A stretch of DNA of 64,000 bases from Streptomyces sp. NA04227 (GCF_013364195.1 NZ_CP054918.1:4949001-5013000); one strand, 5' to 3'. Counted from the first letter of the stretch, positions 1 to 10,406 are shown. The notes: generated by a model not told the origin, from the letters alone. Program-made: numbers and translations.

Positions 1-1
1 A

Positions 2-2163
<2,162 letters not shown>

Positions 2164-2167
<4 letters not shown>

Positions 2168-2394
2168 GGTTGGGTTGGGGGCGGTGCACCCACGACGACC
2201 GGCTCCACGCGATGGCGCGCGCACAGGGCGCGACACCCGCGCAGGTCCGGCTGGCCTGGACTCTGCACCGCGGGCCACATGTTCTTGCGATCCCCGGCAC
2301 CTCCGACCCCGCACACCTGGCCGAGAACATCGCCGCCGCCGGGCTACGGCTGTCCGACGCCGCCCTGGACCGCTTGGATGCGCTCGCTCGGTAA
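2164..2394 (+). pseudogene. Aldo/keto reductase C-terminal remnant
   Basis: A 76-codon frame resembles only the last quarter of an aldo/keto reductase. It has the ATPAQVRLAW helix, the IPGTSDPAHLAENI cofactor-loop motif and the closing LSDAALDRLDAL helix. The catalytic Asp-Tyr-Lys-His barrel is absent, because recQ occupies the DNA where it should be. The GTG start overlaps the recQ stop and probably is not meaningful. It is best read as the stump of a deleted reductase gene. Whether it is still translated cannot be judged. Confidence 0.7.
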
Positions 2395-2550
2395 GCACTG
2401 GGGGCAGCCCCGGGCGATACGGGGCCGGACGGCACCGCGGGTTCGGGCGTGCCCCCGCCCGGTACGCACGACCTGTGCCGTGCGTCACCGCCCACCCTCA
2501 GCCTGCACCCCCTGTGCTACAACGGACAACGAGGCCCCGTTTCGGGACCT

Positions 2551-2591
2551 GCGGACGACGGATCAGTACCCGCTCAGCGACAAGACTGGCC
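2551..2591 (+). promoter_or_regulatory. Guanidine-III (ykkC-III) riboswitch aptamer
   Basis: This 41-nt stretch matches the class III guanidine aptamer as I remember it from Thermobifida fusca, with the same length and the conserved blocks CGGACGA, GTACCCG, TCAG and GACAAGAC in the same order. Stem P1 forms between GCGG (2551-2554) and CCGC (2570-2573). The pseudoknot forms between GATCAGT (2561-2567) and ACTGGCC (2585-2591), with one wobble and one A-C mismatch. The Shine-Dalgarno GGAGGT (2594-2599) starts two bases after the pseudoknot, 10 nt before the ATG of the first SMR gene. Control of translation by guanidine is therefore likely. GACCT at 2546-2550 could pair with AGGTC at 2596-2600 as an alternative that hides the ribosome site (inference). 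Confidence 0.85.
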
Positions 2592-2609
2592 ATGGAGGTC
2601 AGAGCTGTC

Positions 2610-2924
2610 ATGGCGTGGATCGTCCTCGTCGCTTCCGGAGTGCTGGAGGCCGTATGGGCCACCGCACTTTCCAGATCCCAGAACTTCCGGCGCCCGTTGC
2701 CGTCCGCCGTCTTCGTGGTGGGCTTCGTGCTGAGTACGGCCGGTCTCGCCTTTGCCATGCGGACCTTGCCGACCGGTACCGCGTATGCGGTGTGGGTCGG
2801 TGTCGGTGCCGTACTCACCGCGGGCTGGGCCATGGTCACCGGCCGCGAAACCGCCACCCGGGCAAGGGTGTTGCTGCTGCTCGGCTTGGTCGGCTGTGTG
2901 GCCGGACTCAAGGTGGTGGGCTGA
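2610..2924 (+). CDS. SMR-family transporter, guanidinium exporter subunit 1
   Basis: A 104-residue protein with four predicted membrane helices, the usual size for small multidrug resistance transporters. The first helix carries the essential glutamate (Glu13) in the motif LEAVWATALS, the SugE/Gdx-type signature rather than the EmrE type. Members of this branch exchange guanidinium for protons across the membrane. The ATG is chosen because GGAGGT lies 10 nt upstream, just behind a guanidine-III aptamer. The stop overlaps the next SMR start by one base, so the two are probably translated together and form a heterodimer like YkkCD. The riboswitch makes guanidinium the most likely substrate. Confidence 0.93.
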   Translation: MAWIVLVASGVLEAVWATALSRSQNFRRPLPSAVFVVGFVLSTAGLAFAMRTLPTGTAYAVWVGVGAVLTAGWAMVTGRETATRARVLLLLGLVGCVAGLKVVG

Positions 2925-3349
2925 TGACCTGGGTGATCCTCTTCCTCAGCTCCGTCTTCGAAGCAGTGTGGGCCACGGCCCTCGGCCGGTCCGACGGACT
3001 CCACGAGCCGGTTCCCACGTGCGTCTTCCTGGTCGGCGTGGTCCTCAGCATGGCGGGTCTTGGGTACGCGATGAAGCGCATCCAGCTCAGCGTCGCGTAC
3101 GCGGTCTGGATCGGCGGGGGAGCGGCCATGACCGTGCTCTACGGCGTGCTCACCGGGCACGAGTCCGCCTCGCCCCTCAAGGGCGTCTTTCTGGCGGGGA
3201 TCGTCGCCTGTGTGGTCGGGCTGAAGTTCGTCAAGGGCAGCGAGAACGGTGAAGACGGCAGGGGTGGTGAAGACGGCGAGGACGAGGGGAGCGGTGAGGG
3301 CAGTGGGAAGGGCACCGATGATCACCGCTGCCCGGCCCGGAATCCTTGA
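2924..3349 (+). CDS. SMR-family transporter, guanidinium exporter subunit 2
   Basis: The second SMR subunit of the pair starts within the stop codon of the first (ATGA). Residues 1-104 form the four-helix SMR fold with Glu13 in FEAVWATALG. The remaining 37 residues are an unusual hydrophilic tail rich in Gly, Glu, Asp and Ser that ordinary SMR proteins lack. Paired SMR genes usually act as antiparallel heterodimers, with each subunit inserted in one orientation. The charged tail may help to fix the topology of this subunit, but that is a guess. Expression should be controlled through the upstream guanidine aptamer. Confidence 0.92.
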   Translation: MTWVILFLSSVFEAVWATALGRSDGLHEPVPTCVFLVGVVLSMAGLGYAMKRIQLSVAYAVWIGGGAAMTVLYGVLTGHESASPLKGVFLAGIVACVVGLKFVKGSENGEDGRGGEDGEDEGSGEGSGKGTDDHRCPARNP

Positions 3350-3440
3350 TGGGGTTCGCTGATCGCCGTTCGCTGATTGGTGATCGCCGTTCGCTGATGG
3401 TGATCCGGGAGCAGGGCGAATCTCTATGGCTCCATGCCAC

Positions 3441-3475
3441 GCAGGTCCGGGCGGGATTCCTCCGCCCGGACCTGC
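3441..3475. terminator. Bidirectional terminator hairpin
   Basis: Perfect 14-bp stem (3441-3454 with 3462-3475) and a 7-nt loop, lying between the convergent SMR operon and the VOC gene. There is no T-run, as is common in Streptomyces. Upstream, at about 3359-3400, an 18-bp sequence ending in CGCCGTTCGCTGAT is directly repeated. Confidence 0.75.
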
Positions 3476-3532
3476 CCGCTGGCGAGACCGCCAACCCCCG
3501 TAAGGCTGGCGGCGGTTGATGGCGCCAGCCCC

Positions 3533-4324
3533 TCAGCTCCCCTCCGCCGGCGTCAGCACCACGAACTCCGCCCCGGCCGGATCGGTGGCCACCGCGAGGC
3601 GCCCGACGCCTTCCGCGTCCTCCGGGCCCATGGAGACGGCGCCGCCCTTCTCGGTGATGCGGGCGACCGTGGCATCGCAGTCAGCGGTGCCGAACACCGG
3701 GTGCCAGTAAGGCTTTTGGTCGCCGGTGAACATGTCGGGCATGCCCATGATGCCGCCGTGCATGCGTTCGTCGCCGGAGTCGGCGGGGGTGATGAGGGTG
3801 TACGTTCCGCCGCCGCCGGGGAGCGGCACGTCCTGGGTGGTCCAGCCGAAGACGTTGCCGTAGAACTGCTGGGCTGCGGCCGAGTCGCTGGTGTACAGCT
3901 CGGTCCAGCCGAGGCTGCCGGGGGCGTCGGCGAGTTCGATGCCCTTGTGCTCGCCCGGTTCCCAGAGGGCGAACTGCGCGCCCTGGGGGTCGGTGAGCTG
4001 GGCGAACCGGCCTACGTTGGAGGGGACTTCGGACGCCGGGACGCGTACCGTGCCGCCCGCCTGTTCCACCGCCTTGACGGTGATGTCCGCGTCGGTGGTG
4101 TGGAAGTAGATCATCCAGGCCGATTTCGCGTCGGCCTCGGTCAGTGCGCCGACGGCGCCGACGATTTTGCCGTCGAGCCGGAAGAGCAGATAGCTGTTCT
4201 CGGGGTCGAAGGACTCGGTCCGCCAGCCGAACACGGCGCCGTAGAAGTCCGCGGCGGCCTCGACGTCGGGTGCGCCCAGGTCCAGCCAGCAGGGCGAGCC
4301 AGGAACGAAATCGGTGGTGATCAT
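3533..4324 (-). CDS. VOC-family protein with two glyoxalase-like domains
   Basis: A 263-residue protein built of two vicinal-oxygen-chelate modules, about 1-125 and 135-263. Each starts with a W-x-(D/E)-L strand and contains the DFYGAVFGW or QFYGNVFGW helix typical of the glyoxalase, bleomycin-resistance and dioxygenase superfamily. Such tandem proteins are common in Streptomyces and mostly uncharacterised. Some bind hydroxylated aromatics or drugs, so neither substrate nor metal can be assigned. It stands alone, is convergent with the SMR operon and ends beyond the shared terminator hairpin. Confidence 0.85.
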   Translation of the reverse strand: MITTDFVPGSPCWLDLGAPDVEAAADFYGAVFGWRTESFDPENSYLLFRLDGKIVGAVGALTEADAKSAWMIYFHTTDADITVKAVEQAGGTVRVPASEVPSNVGRFAQLTDPQGAQFALWEPGEHKGIELADAPGSLGWTELYTSDSAAAQQFYGNVFGWTTQDVPLPGGGGTYTLITPADSGDERMHGGIMGMPDMFTGDQKPYWHPVFGTADCDATVARITEKGGAVSMGPEDAEGVGRLAVATDPAGAEFVVLTPAEGS

Positions 4325-4526
4325 CGCAGTGCCGTGCCTTCCTCCGGCCCGCGCGCATACGCCCGCGACCCGTACGACTCACTCCACGTACGTCTGACCC
4401 GTACGACTCGCATGGCTCGCGGACCGGATCGGTCCAATGATTTTGCGCGTGTGAGGGACACGTGACGGTCCCCTTCCAGCCTGGCACCAAGGGGGCTGCG
4501 CCGCGCGGCGACCGGCAGCGCGGCCG

Positions 4527-5780
4527 TCACAGCCGGACGATGACCAGGGCCGTGTCGTCGGTGGCGCCGCCCGCCGGGAGCAGGTCGAGGAGGAGGGCGT
4601 CGGCGAGGCTTTCGGCGTCTCGGCCGCGGTGGCGGGTCAGGGAGTCGGTGAGGCGGGTGAGGCCGGTGTCGATGTCCTCGTGGCGGCGTTCCACCAGGCC
4701 GTCGGTGTAGAGGACGAGGACGCAGCCCTCGGTGAAGGGGGTGGACTCCTGGGGCCGGGCCTGGGGCTCGAACCGGGCGCCGAGGGGCGGATCGGTGGCG
4801 CGGTCGAGGAGTTGGACCGTGCCGTCGGGGTACAGCAGGGCGGGCGGTGGGTGGCCCGCGCAGCTGTAGGTGAGGGTCCAGGTGGTCCAGTCGACGAAGG
4901 TGGTCACGGCGGTGGTGGACTCGGCGCCCTCGACGAACCGGGCGTAGCGGCCGAGTACGTCCAGGGCCTGGGCCGGGCCGTTGGAGACGAGCGAGGCGGC
5001 GCTCAGGGCGCTGCGCAGTTGCCCCATCACACCCGCGGCGGCCAGGCCGTGGCCGACCACGTCGCCGACCGCGACCGCGATCCGGTCGCCGGGCAGCTCG
5101 ACCAGGTCGTACCAGTCCCCGCACACGTTCAGCGCGCCCGCCGCGGGCCGGTAGCGCACGGCGGCCCTGTGGTGCCCGACCGGGCGCGGCGCGGGCAGCA
5201 TCGCCTCCTGGAGGCTGAGCGCGACCTCGCGCTCGCGGGCGTGCGCGAGCCGCAGCCGTTCGTTGACCTCCTGGAGTTCGCGGGCGCGGCCGTACAGCTC
5301 CGCCTCCAGGGCGCGCGTACGGCCCCCGCCCGCCCGACCGCCCCTGGCCCGGATGAGCTCGGTGACCTCCTCGGACCGGTGCAGCAGCAGGGCCACGCGC
5401 CCGTCCGGGCCGCGTACCGGAATGTTGACCGGGCTCCAGTAGCGCTCCTCCCACACCCCGGGGCGGTCCGGGCGCTCCACGTCGTAGCGCTGCAGGGCCA
5501 TGCTGTCGCGCTCGCCGGTCTTCAGTGCCCGCGTCAGCGAGGCCTTGACGTTGCTCACGCCGTGGGAGGTCTGGTCGTCGGGGTTCTCGGGGAAGACGTC
5601 GAAGATGTAGTGCCCGACGACCTGTTCCCGTTCGCGGCCGGTGAGCTGGAGGAACTCGGTGTTGACGTCGATGTACACGAAGCGCGCGTCGAGCAGGGCC
5701 ACGGCGCCGGGCAGCGCCCGGAACACCGCCGTGTAGTCGATGTCGACTTCGGTGTCGACTTCGGTGTCGCCTTCGGTCAC
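4527..5780 (-). CDS. PAS-domain PP2C/SpoIIE-type serine phosphatase
   Basis: Starting at GTG 5780 the protein has 417 residues. A PAS sensor domain (about 15-130, with VNTEFLQLTGRE) is followed by a coiled-coil linker ending in the characteristic LQEAMLP, then a SpoIIE-type PP2C catalytic domain with metal-binding motifs GDWYD, GDVVGHG, YTDGLVE and ATDDTAL. Such phosphatases usually dephosphorylate anti-anti-sigma factors and release a sigma factor. The frame stays open upstream to 6059, but that part is Gln/Arg-rich and encoded by short tandem repeats (for example GCGTATCGCTCCT at about 5985-6015), so the shorter start is preferred. No partner anti-sigma gene is adjacent. Confidence 0.88.
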   Translation of the reverse strand: MTEGDTEVDTEVDIDYTAVFRALPGAVALLDARFVYIDVNTEFLQLTGREREQVVGHYIFDVFPENPDDQTSHGVSNVKASLTRALKTGERDSMALQRYDVERPDRPGVWEERYWSPVNIPVRGPDGRVALLLHRSEEVTELIRARGGRAGGGRTRALEAELYGRARELQEVNERLRLAHAREREVALSLQEAMLPAPRPVGHHRAAVRYRPAAGALNVCGDWYDLVELPGDRIAVAVGDVVGHGLAAAGVMGQLRSALSAASLVSNGPAQALDVLGRYARFVEGAESTTAVTTFVDWTTWTLTYSCAGHPPPALLYPDGTVQLLDRATDPPLGARFEPQARPQESTPFTEGCVLVLYTDGLVERRHEDIDTGLTRLTDSLTRHRGRDAESLADALLLDLLPAGGATDDTALVIVRL

Positions 5781-6126
5781 TGTCCTGCCTTGTCCGTCCT
5801 GCCGCGCGGTGCGCCCGCCCCGCTCGTCCCACCGGTCTTGCTCGCCGCGTCCGCTCTGCATGTCCCGCGCGTATCCGCTTTGCGTGTATTGAGTGTCTTG
5901 CGCGCCCTGCCGGCTGCGCAAGACTTCCGGCGCATTCTTGCCGTGCATCGCTTCCTGCGCGCCGCTTCCCGCGCATTGCCCCTGCGTATCGCTCCTGCGT
6001 ATCGCTCCTGCGCATTGGTCTGGGCTTCTCGCGCATTGCTTCTTACGTCGGGTGCCCACCGTAACCGGGTCGCTACGGTCGGGAGGTGTGGGGCGGGCGA
6101 TTGGGTGCCGGGCCGTGACCGTGGCG

Positions 6127-6894
6127 CTACGGCAGGGTCAGAATCCGTGGCCCCTCGTCCGTGACCGCGATGGTGTGCTCGATGTGGGCGGCGCGGCTGC
6201 CGTCGATGGTGTGCAGGGTCCAGCCGTCGGGGGCGACGCGGTAGGCGTCGCGGCCGCCGGCCATGAGCATCGGCTCGATGGCGAGGGTGAGCCCGTGCCG
6301 CAGCGGGAAGCCCCGGCCCGCGCGGCCCCGGTTCGGGACGTGCGGGTCCTCGTGCATGCGCCGCCCGATGCCGTGCCCGCCGAAGTCCGCGGGCATTCCG
6401 CATCCGGCGCGTTCGGCGACGGTGCCGATGGCGTGCGAGATGTCGCCCATACGGTGCCCGGCGACCGCCGCGGCGATACCGGCGTCCAGGGCTTCCTGGG
6501 TGGCCGCGATCAGTTCGAGGTCGCCGGGGCGCGGGGTGCCCACGACGAAGCTGATGGCGGCGTCGCCGGTCCAGCCGTCCAGGTGGGCGCCGCAGTCGAC
6601 GCTCACCAGGTCGCCGTCGCGCAGCCGGTAATCGGTGGGGATGCCGTGCACCACGGCGTCGTTGACCGAGGTACAGATGACCCCGGGGAAGGGGACCGGG
6701 GCGAACGAGGGCTGGTAGCCGAGGAAGGGCGAGGTGGCGCCCGCCGCTTCGATCACCGTGCGGGCCGCCTCGTCGAGTTCGCGCAGCGACACCCCTGCCT
6801 TCGCAGCCTCCCGCGTGGCCGCGAGCGCCTGCGCCACCACTCGTCCCGCTTCCCGCATGGCCTCCAGTGAGGCGTCGGACTTGATCTCCACCAT
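6127..6894 (-). CDS. map: Type I methionine aminopeptidase
   Basis: A 255-residue enzyme that removes initiator methionine from new proteins. All five metal ligands are visible: Asp100 (VDCG), Asp111 (GDAA), His174 (GHGIG), Glu207 (IEPM) and Glu239 (EHT). The substrate-binding His83 (VHG) is also present. It lacks the N-terminal SH3-binding extension of some actinobacterial forms. Streptomyces genomes usually carry several map genes, and the essential one tends to sit with ribosomal genes, so this isolated copy is probably accessory. It diverges from an XRE regulator gene and shares with it a region of three 14-bp repeats, which suggests control by that regulator. Confidence 0.95.
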   Translation of the reverse strand: MVEIKSDASLEAMREAGRVVAQALAATREAAKAGVSLRELDEAARTVIEAAGATSPFLGYQPSFAPVPFPGVICTSVNDAVVHGIPTDYRLRDGDLVSVDCGAHLDGWTGDAAISFVVGTPRPGDLELIAATQEALDAGIAAAVAGHRMGDISHAIGTVAERAGCGMPADFGGHGIGRRMHEDPHVPNRGRAGRGFPLRHGLTLAIEPMLMAGGRDAYRVAPDGWTLHTIDGSRAAHIEHTIAVTDEGPRILTLP

Positions 6895-6945
6895 GTGCTG
6901 ATTCCCTCTCCCCGTGCGCTCGACCGGCGTCCACGACCGACCGGC

Positions 6946-6987
6946 ACCGGTATAGCAATACCGGTATTTCTATCCCGGTATTAGTAT
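6946..6987. promoter_or_regulatory. Three tandem 14-bp operator-like repeats
   Basis: Three directly repeated 14-mers with consensus MCCGGTATNNNNAT begin at 6946, 6960 and 6974 with no gaps. The central one lies within the perfect palindrome ATACCGGTAT (6958-6967). They fill the region between divergent map and the XRE gene. The last repeat contains TAGTAT (6982-6987), correctly placed for a -10 element if transcription begins at the XRE ATG. Confidence 0.7.
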
Positions 6988-6994
6988 CACGCTC

Positions 6995-7342
6995 ATGGTG
7001 AGAACTCCTCTGACCCCGTGGGAACGAGAGCGCGGGGAGCGGTTCGGTGAACTGCTGCGCCGGGCGCGGGGCGCGCGCAGCATGGTCGAGGTCGCCGCGG
7101 CGGCCGGTGTCTCGGCGGAGACCCTCCGCAAGATCGAGACCGGACGCGCGCCCACCCCGGCGTTCTTCACGGTGGCGGCCCTGGCCACGGCACTCGGTAT
7201 CTCCCTGGACGAACTGGTCCACGCCTGCGCGGAAGCGGTCGAGGGTGTGGACGGTGCTGAGGGTGTTGAGGGTGCCGGTGGTCTCGCGGGTGTCGACGGT
7301 GCGGTGGGTGCCTACGGCGGGCGGCAGCGGCTCTCGGCCTGA
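6995..7342 (+). CDS. XRE-family helix-turn-helix regulator
   Basis: A 115-residue protein with one Cro/C1-type helix-turn-helix over about residues 15-75 (LRRARGARSMVEVAAAAGVS, then ETLRKIETG). This is followed by a low-complexity Val/Gly/Ala/Glu tail of about 35 residues. No Shine-Dalgarno precedes the ATG, and a -10-like TAGTAT ends 7 nt before it, so the message may be leaderless. The gene diverges from map across three 14-bp repeats, its probable binding sites, making autorepression and control of map likely. Confidence 0.85.
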   Translation: MVRTPLTPWERERGERFGELLRRARGARSMVEVAAAAGVSAETLRKIETGRAPTPAFFTVAALATALGISLDELVHACAEAVEGVDGAEGVEGAGGLAGVDGAVGAYGGRQRLSA

Positions 7343-7431
7343 GGCGGGGTGCGCTCCGGTCGAGTGCTGCCGCCTCCTCGGCTCCCTCCCTCAACCCTCA
7401 TCTCGGACAAGGGCGTTGGGTCCGCTGCGGC

Positions 7432-10299
7432 TCACAACGCCCGCCCCGCGTAAGCCCGTACGTCCGCGTCGGAGTCGTCCAGGACCGTCGCGAGCGCGGT
7501 ACGGGCCTCGGTGTGGGACGGGGCGTGGCGGGACAGGGAGAGTACGGCGGCCTTGCGGACGTCGGCGTTCGGGTCGCGCAGTGACCGGGTGAGCGGTGGC
7601 AGTGCGAGCGGGGCCGTTGCCGCGCCGAGCGCCTTGGCCGCCCCCACCCGTACCTGCCAGGCGGCATCGGTCAGCGCGCCGACCGCACGCGCGGCGAACT
7701 CCCCGTCGCAGCCCCGGACACCGAGGGTCTCCAGGGCGGCGGCCCGTACCAGGATGTCGGAGTCGTCCACCAAGGTGCCGAGCAACTCCCTTACGGCGTC
7801 GGCTGTTTCGGACCTCGTCCCGGACCCTGTCCCAGACCTCGTCCCCGCACCTGTGTCCCTTCCCGCACTCGTTCCCGTACCGGCATCGGCCCCGGCCCCC
7901 GCGCCCGTACCCACGGACGCGAGCCCCTTGGCCACAGCCGTACGCACCTCGCGCGAACCGTCCGACCCGGCGGCCGTCAGGGCCTCGGCGGCGTCGACGG
8001 AGACCAGTCCGCGTACCGCTTCGATGCGTACCGCCCGGTCCTCGTCGTGCAGCGACCGGCCGAACAGCTCGGCGTCCGCGAGGCGCAGGGCGCGCAGGAC
8101 GTCCAGGGCGGCGGCGCGGACCGTGGCGTCCGGGACGGTGAGGGCTTCCAACAGGCCTGTGCGCAGGGCGGGTTCGGGAGGCAGGGTCTCGACCAGCTCA
8201 CGCAGCGAGGCCGCCGCGGTCGCCCGTACGGCACCGTCCTGATCGGCCAGCGCGGCGGCGAGTGCCGGACCTGTACCGTCCGGCGTCGTCTCGGTCAGAG
8301 TCGCCACTGCGGCCCGCCGCACCGCCGCGTCGCCGTCCGCCAAGTACGGTTCCAGGTCCGAGAGTTGAGGCTGCCCCTCCGCCAGGCCGGTCACGCGCAG
8401 CAGCCTCTCCGCCGCCGACACGGTTGCCGCAGCTGACGCGGATGCCGTAGCCGAGGCCGACCTCGCAGCCGACGTGGATGCGGGCGTCGCCCCCGACACC
8501 GAACCGGACGACACCGAACCGGACGGCACCGCACCCGGCGCCCCCGCCGTCGCCACGTACTCGCTCTCCACCGCACCCAGGTGCCGAGGTTGCCCGCCCA
8601 CGGGCGTGAACTCCTCGACCGGGACCACGTACGGCTCCACCGGCCGTGCCGTGAACTCCATAGTCCCGTCGGGGGACTTGCGCAGGTCCAGGTGGTGCAG
8701 CCAGTTGTCGTCGTCCTGTGCGGGGTGGTCCAGGCGCTCGTGGTAGAGGCCCCAGCGGGACTCGGTGCGGGCCAGGGAGGAGCGTGCGGCCATCTCGGCG
8801 CAGTCGCGGATGAAGCTCACCTCGGCGCACCGCATCAGCTCGTGCGGGGTGCTGCCGCCCATCTCCGCCAGGTCCTCCCGCATCCGCAGGAAGTGCTCCA
8901 GGGCCAGGGAGAGGCGGGCGCCGGACTTGGGCGGGGCGACGTAGTCGTTCACGAACCGGCGGAGTTTGTACTCGACCTGGGGCTGTGGCGGACCGTCCGG
9001 ATTGCGCAGCGGGCGGTAGATCAATTCGTGTGCCTCGGCGAGCTGGTCGGCGGGCAACTCGCCCTCGTAGGCGCGGTATTGGGCGGCGTCGATGCCCGCG
9101 AGGTCACCGAAGACGAAGGCGCCGATCATGTAGTTGTGCGGGACGCAGGCCAGGTCGCCCGCCGCGTACAGGCGGGGCACCGTCGTCCGCGCATGCTCGT
9201 CGACCCGCACCCCGGAGGCCGAATGGCCGCCGCACAGGCCGATTTCGGAGATGTGCATCTCGATGTCGTGGGTGCGGTAGTCGTGCCCGCGTCCGGCGTG
9301 GAAGGTGCCACGGGTGGGGCGTTCGGTGCTGTGCAGGATGCCTTCGAGCGCGCTGATCGACTCCTGGGGGAGATGGCTCAGCTTGAGATAGACCGGCCCC
9401 CGGTCGGAGGCGACCTCGGCCGCGAACTCCGCCATCATCCTGCCCGACCAGTAGTCGGAGTCGACGAAGCGCTCGCCGTGCCGGTTCACCTGGTAGCCGC
9501 CGAAGGGATTGGCGACATAGGCGCAGGCCGGGCCGTTGTAGTCCTTGATCAGCGGGTTGATCTGGAAGCACTCGATCCCGGTCAGCTCGGCGCCCGCGTG
9601 GTACGCCATGGCGTAACCGTCGCCCGCGTTGGTCGGGTTCTCGTACGTCCCGTACAGATACCCGCTCGCCGGAAGCCCGAGCCGCCCGCAGGCGCCGGTC
9701 GCCAGGATCACCGCACCGGCCCTGACCCGCACGAAGGCGCCGGTCCTCGTGTGCAGGGCCGCCGCACCGACCGCCTTGCCGTCGGCGGTGAGTACCCGGA
9801 CCGGCATCAGACGGTTCTCGATACGGATGCGCTCGCGCATCTCGCGCCGCCGAAGCTGCCGGTAGAGCACCTTCTTGACGTCCTTGCCCTCCGGCATCGG
9901 CAGTACGTACGAGCCGGACCGGTGCACCTGCCGCACGGCGTACTCCCCGTGCTCGTCCTTCTCGAACTTCACCCCGTACGACTCCAGGCGCCGCACCATC
10001 TCGTAGCCGCGCGTGGCCGTCTGCCGCACCGTGCGCTGGTCCACGATGCCGTCGTTGGCGCGGGTGATCTCCGCGACGTAGTCGTCGGGTTCGGCCCGGC
10101 CCGGGATCACCGCGTTGTTGACCCCGTCCATGCCCATCGCCAGCGCGCCCGAGTGCCGTACGTGCGCCTTCTCCAGGAGCAGCACCCGCGCCCCGCGTTC
10201 GGCGGCGGTCAGCGCGGCCATCGTCCCCGCCGTGCCGCCGCCGATCACGAGCACGTCGCAGGAGAGTTCCTCGGCCGAGTCGAGTGCGGGGATCTCCAT
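7432..10299 (-). CDS. APS-reductase/fumarate-reductase-like flavoprotein fused to HEAT repeats
   Basis: A 955-residue protein. Residues 1 to about 570 form an FAD-dependent oxidoreductase of the succinate dehydrogenase/fumarate reductase/APS reductase superfamily: Rossmann motif VLVIGGGTAGTMAA, ILATGACGRLG, and the C-terminal FAD loop VPRLYAAGD. The stretch LIKDYNGPACAYV looks closest to AprA-type proteins. A Ser/Ala/Thr-rich linker (about 570-625) leads to roughly 330 residues of HEAT-like repeats (units such as DADVRAYAGRAL), broken by a Gly/Thr-rich insert. It is the last gene of an operon with a dicluster ferredoxin, the probable electron partner, and an ABC importer. I infer a cytoplasmic redox step on the imported compound. 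AKAP-like scaffold functions for the HEAT part are unknown. Confidence 0.85.
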   Translation of the reverse strand: MEIPALDSAEELSCDVLVIGGGTAGTMAALTAAERGARVLLLEKAHVRHSGALAMGMDGVNNAVIPGRAEPDDYVAEITRANDGIVDQRTVRQTATRGYEMVRRLESYGVKFEKDEHGEYAVRQVHRSGSYVLPMPEGKDVKKVLYRQLRRREMRERIRIENRLMPVRVLTADGKAVGAAALHTRTGAFVRVRAGAVILATGACGRLGLPASGYLYGTYENPTNAGDGYAMAYHAGAELTGIECFQINPLIKDYNGPACAYVANPFGGYQVNRHGERFVDSDYWSGRMMAEFAAEVASDRGPVYLKLSHLPQESISALEGILHSTERPTRGTFHAGRGHDYRTHDIEMHISEIGLCGGHSASGVRVDEHARTTVPRLYAAGDLACVPHNYMIGAFVFGDLAGIDAAQYRAYEGELPADQLAEAHELIYRPLRNPDGPPQPQVEYKLRRFVNDYVAPPKSGARLSLALEHFLRMREDLAEMGGSTPHELMRCAEVSFIRDCAEMAARSSLARTESRWGLYHERLDHPAQDDDNWLHHLDLRKSPDGTMEFTARPVEPYVVPVEEFTPVGGQPRHLGAVESEYVATAGAPGAVPSGSVSSGSVSGATPASTSAARSASATASASAAATVSAAERLLRVTGLAEGQPQLSDLEPYLADGDAAVRRAAVATLTETTPDGTGPALAAALADQDGAVRATAAASLRELVETLPPEPALRTGLLEALTVPDATVRAAALDVLRALRLADAELFGRSLHDEDRAVRIEAVRGLVSVDAAEALTAAGSDGSREVRTAVAKGLASVGTGAGAGADAGTGTSAGRDTGAGTRSGTGSGTRSETADAVRELLGTLVDDSDILVRAAALETLGVRGCDGEFAARAVGALTDAAWQVRVGAAKALGAATAPLALPPLTRSLRDPNADVRKAAVLSLSRHAPSHTEARTALATVLDDSDADVRAYAGRAL

Positions 10300-10313
10300 G
10301 ACGGGGGCCTTTC

Positions 10314-10382
10314 GGGTACGGGAGCAGGGGGTGGGAGGGGACGTGGGGCGGGAGGGGAAGTGGGGTGGGGCAGGTGGGTGGA
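10314..10382 (+). other. G-run tract with quadruplex potential
   Basis: Between the ATPase stop and the flavoprotein start the + strand carries many G-runs of three to five separated by one to five bases. The mRNA from this operon would be C-rich here. It occupies most of the only sizeable gap (107 nt) between the last two genes of the operon. Confidence 0.5.
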
Positions 10383-10406
10383 GGGAAGCGGTACGGGGCC
10401 GGGGGC

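Noticed and set aside
5781..6059. N-terminal extension of the PP2C phosphatase
   Set aside because: Encoded by short DNA repeats, Gln/Arg-rich and without a ribosome site; the shorter start fits the PAS domain better, though the longer form cannot be excluded.
4629..6164. 511-residue + strand frame opposite the PP2C phosphatase
   Set aside because: Antisense shadow caused by high GC; no domain and biased composition, while the minus strand encodes clear PAS and PP2C domains.
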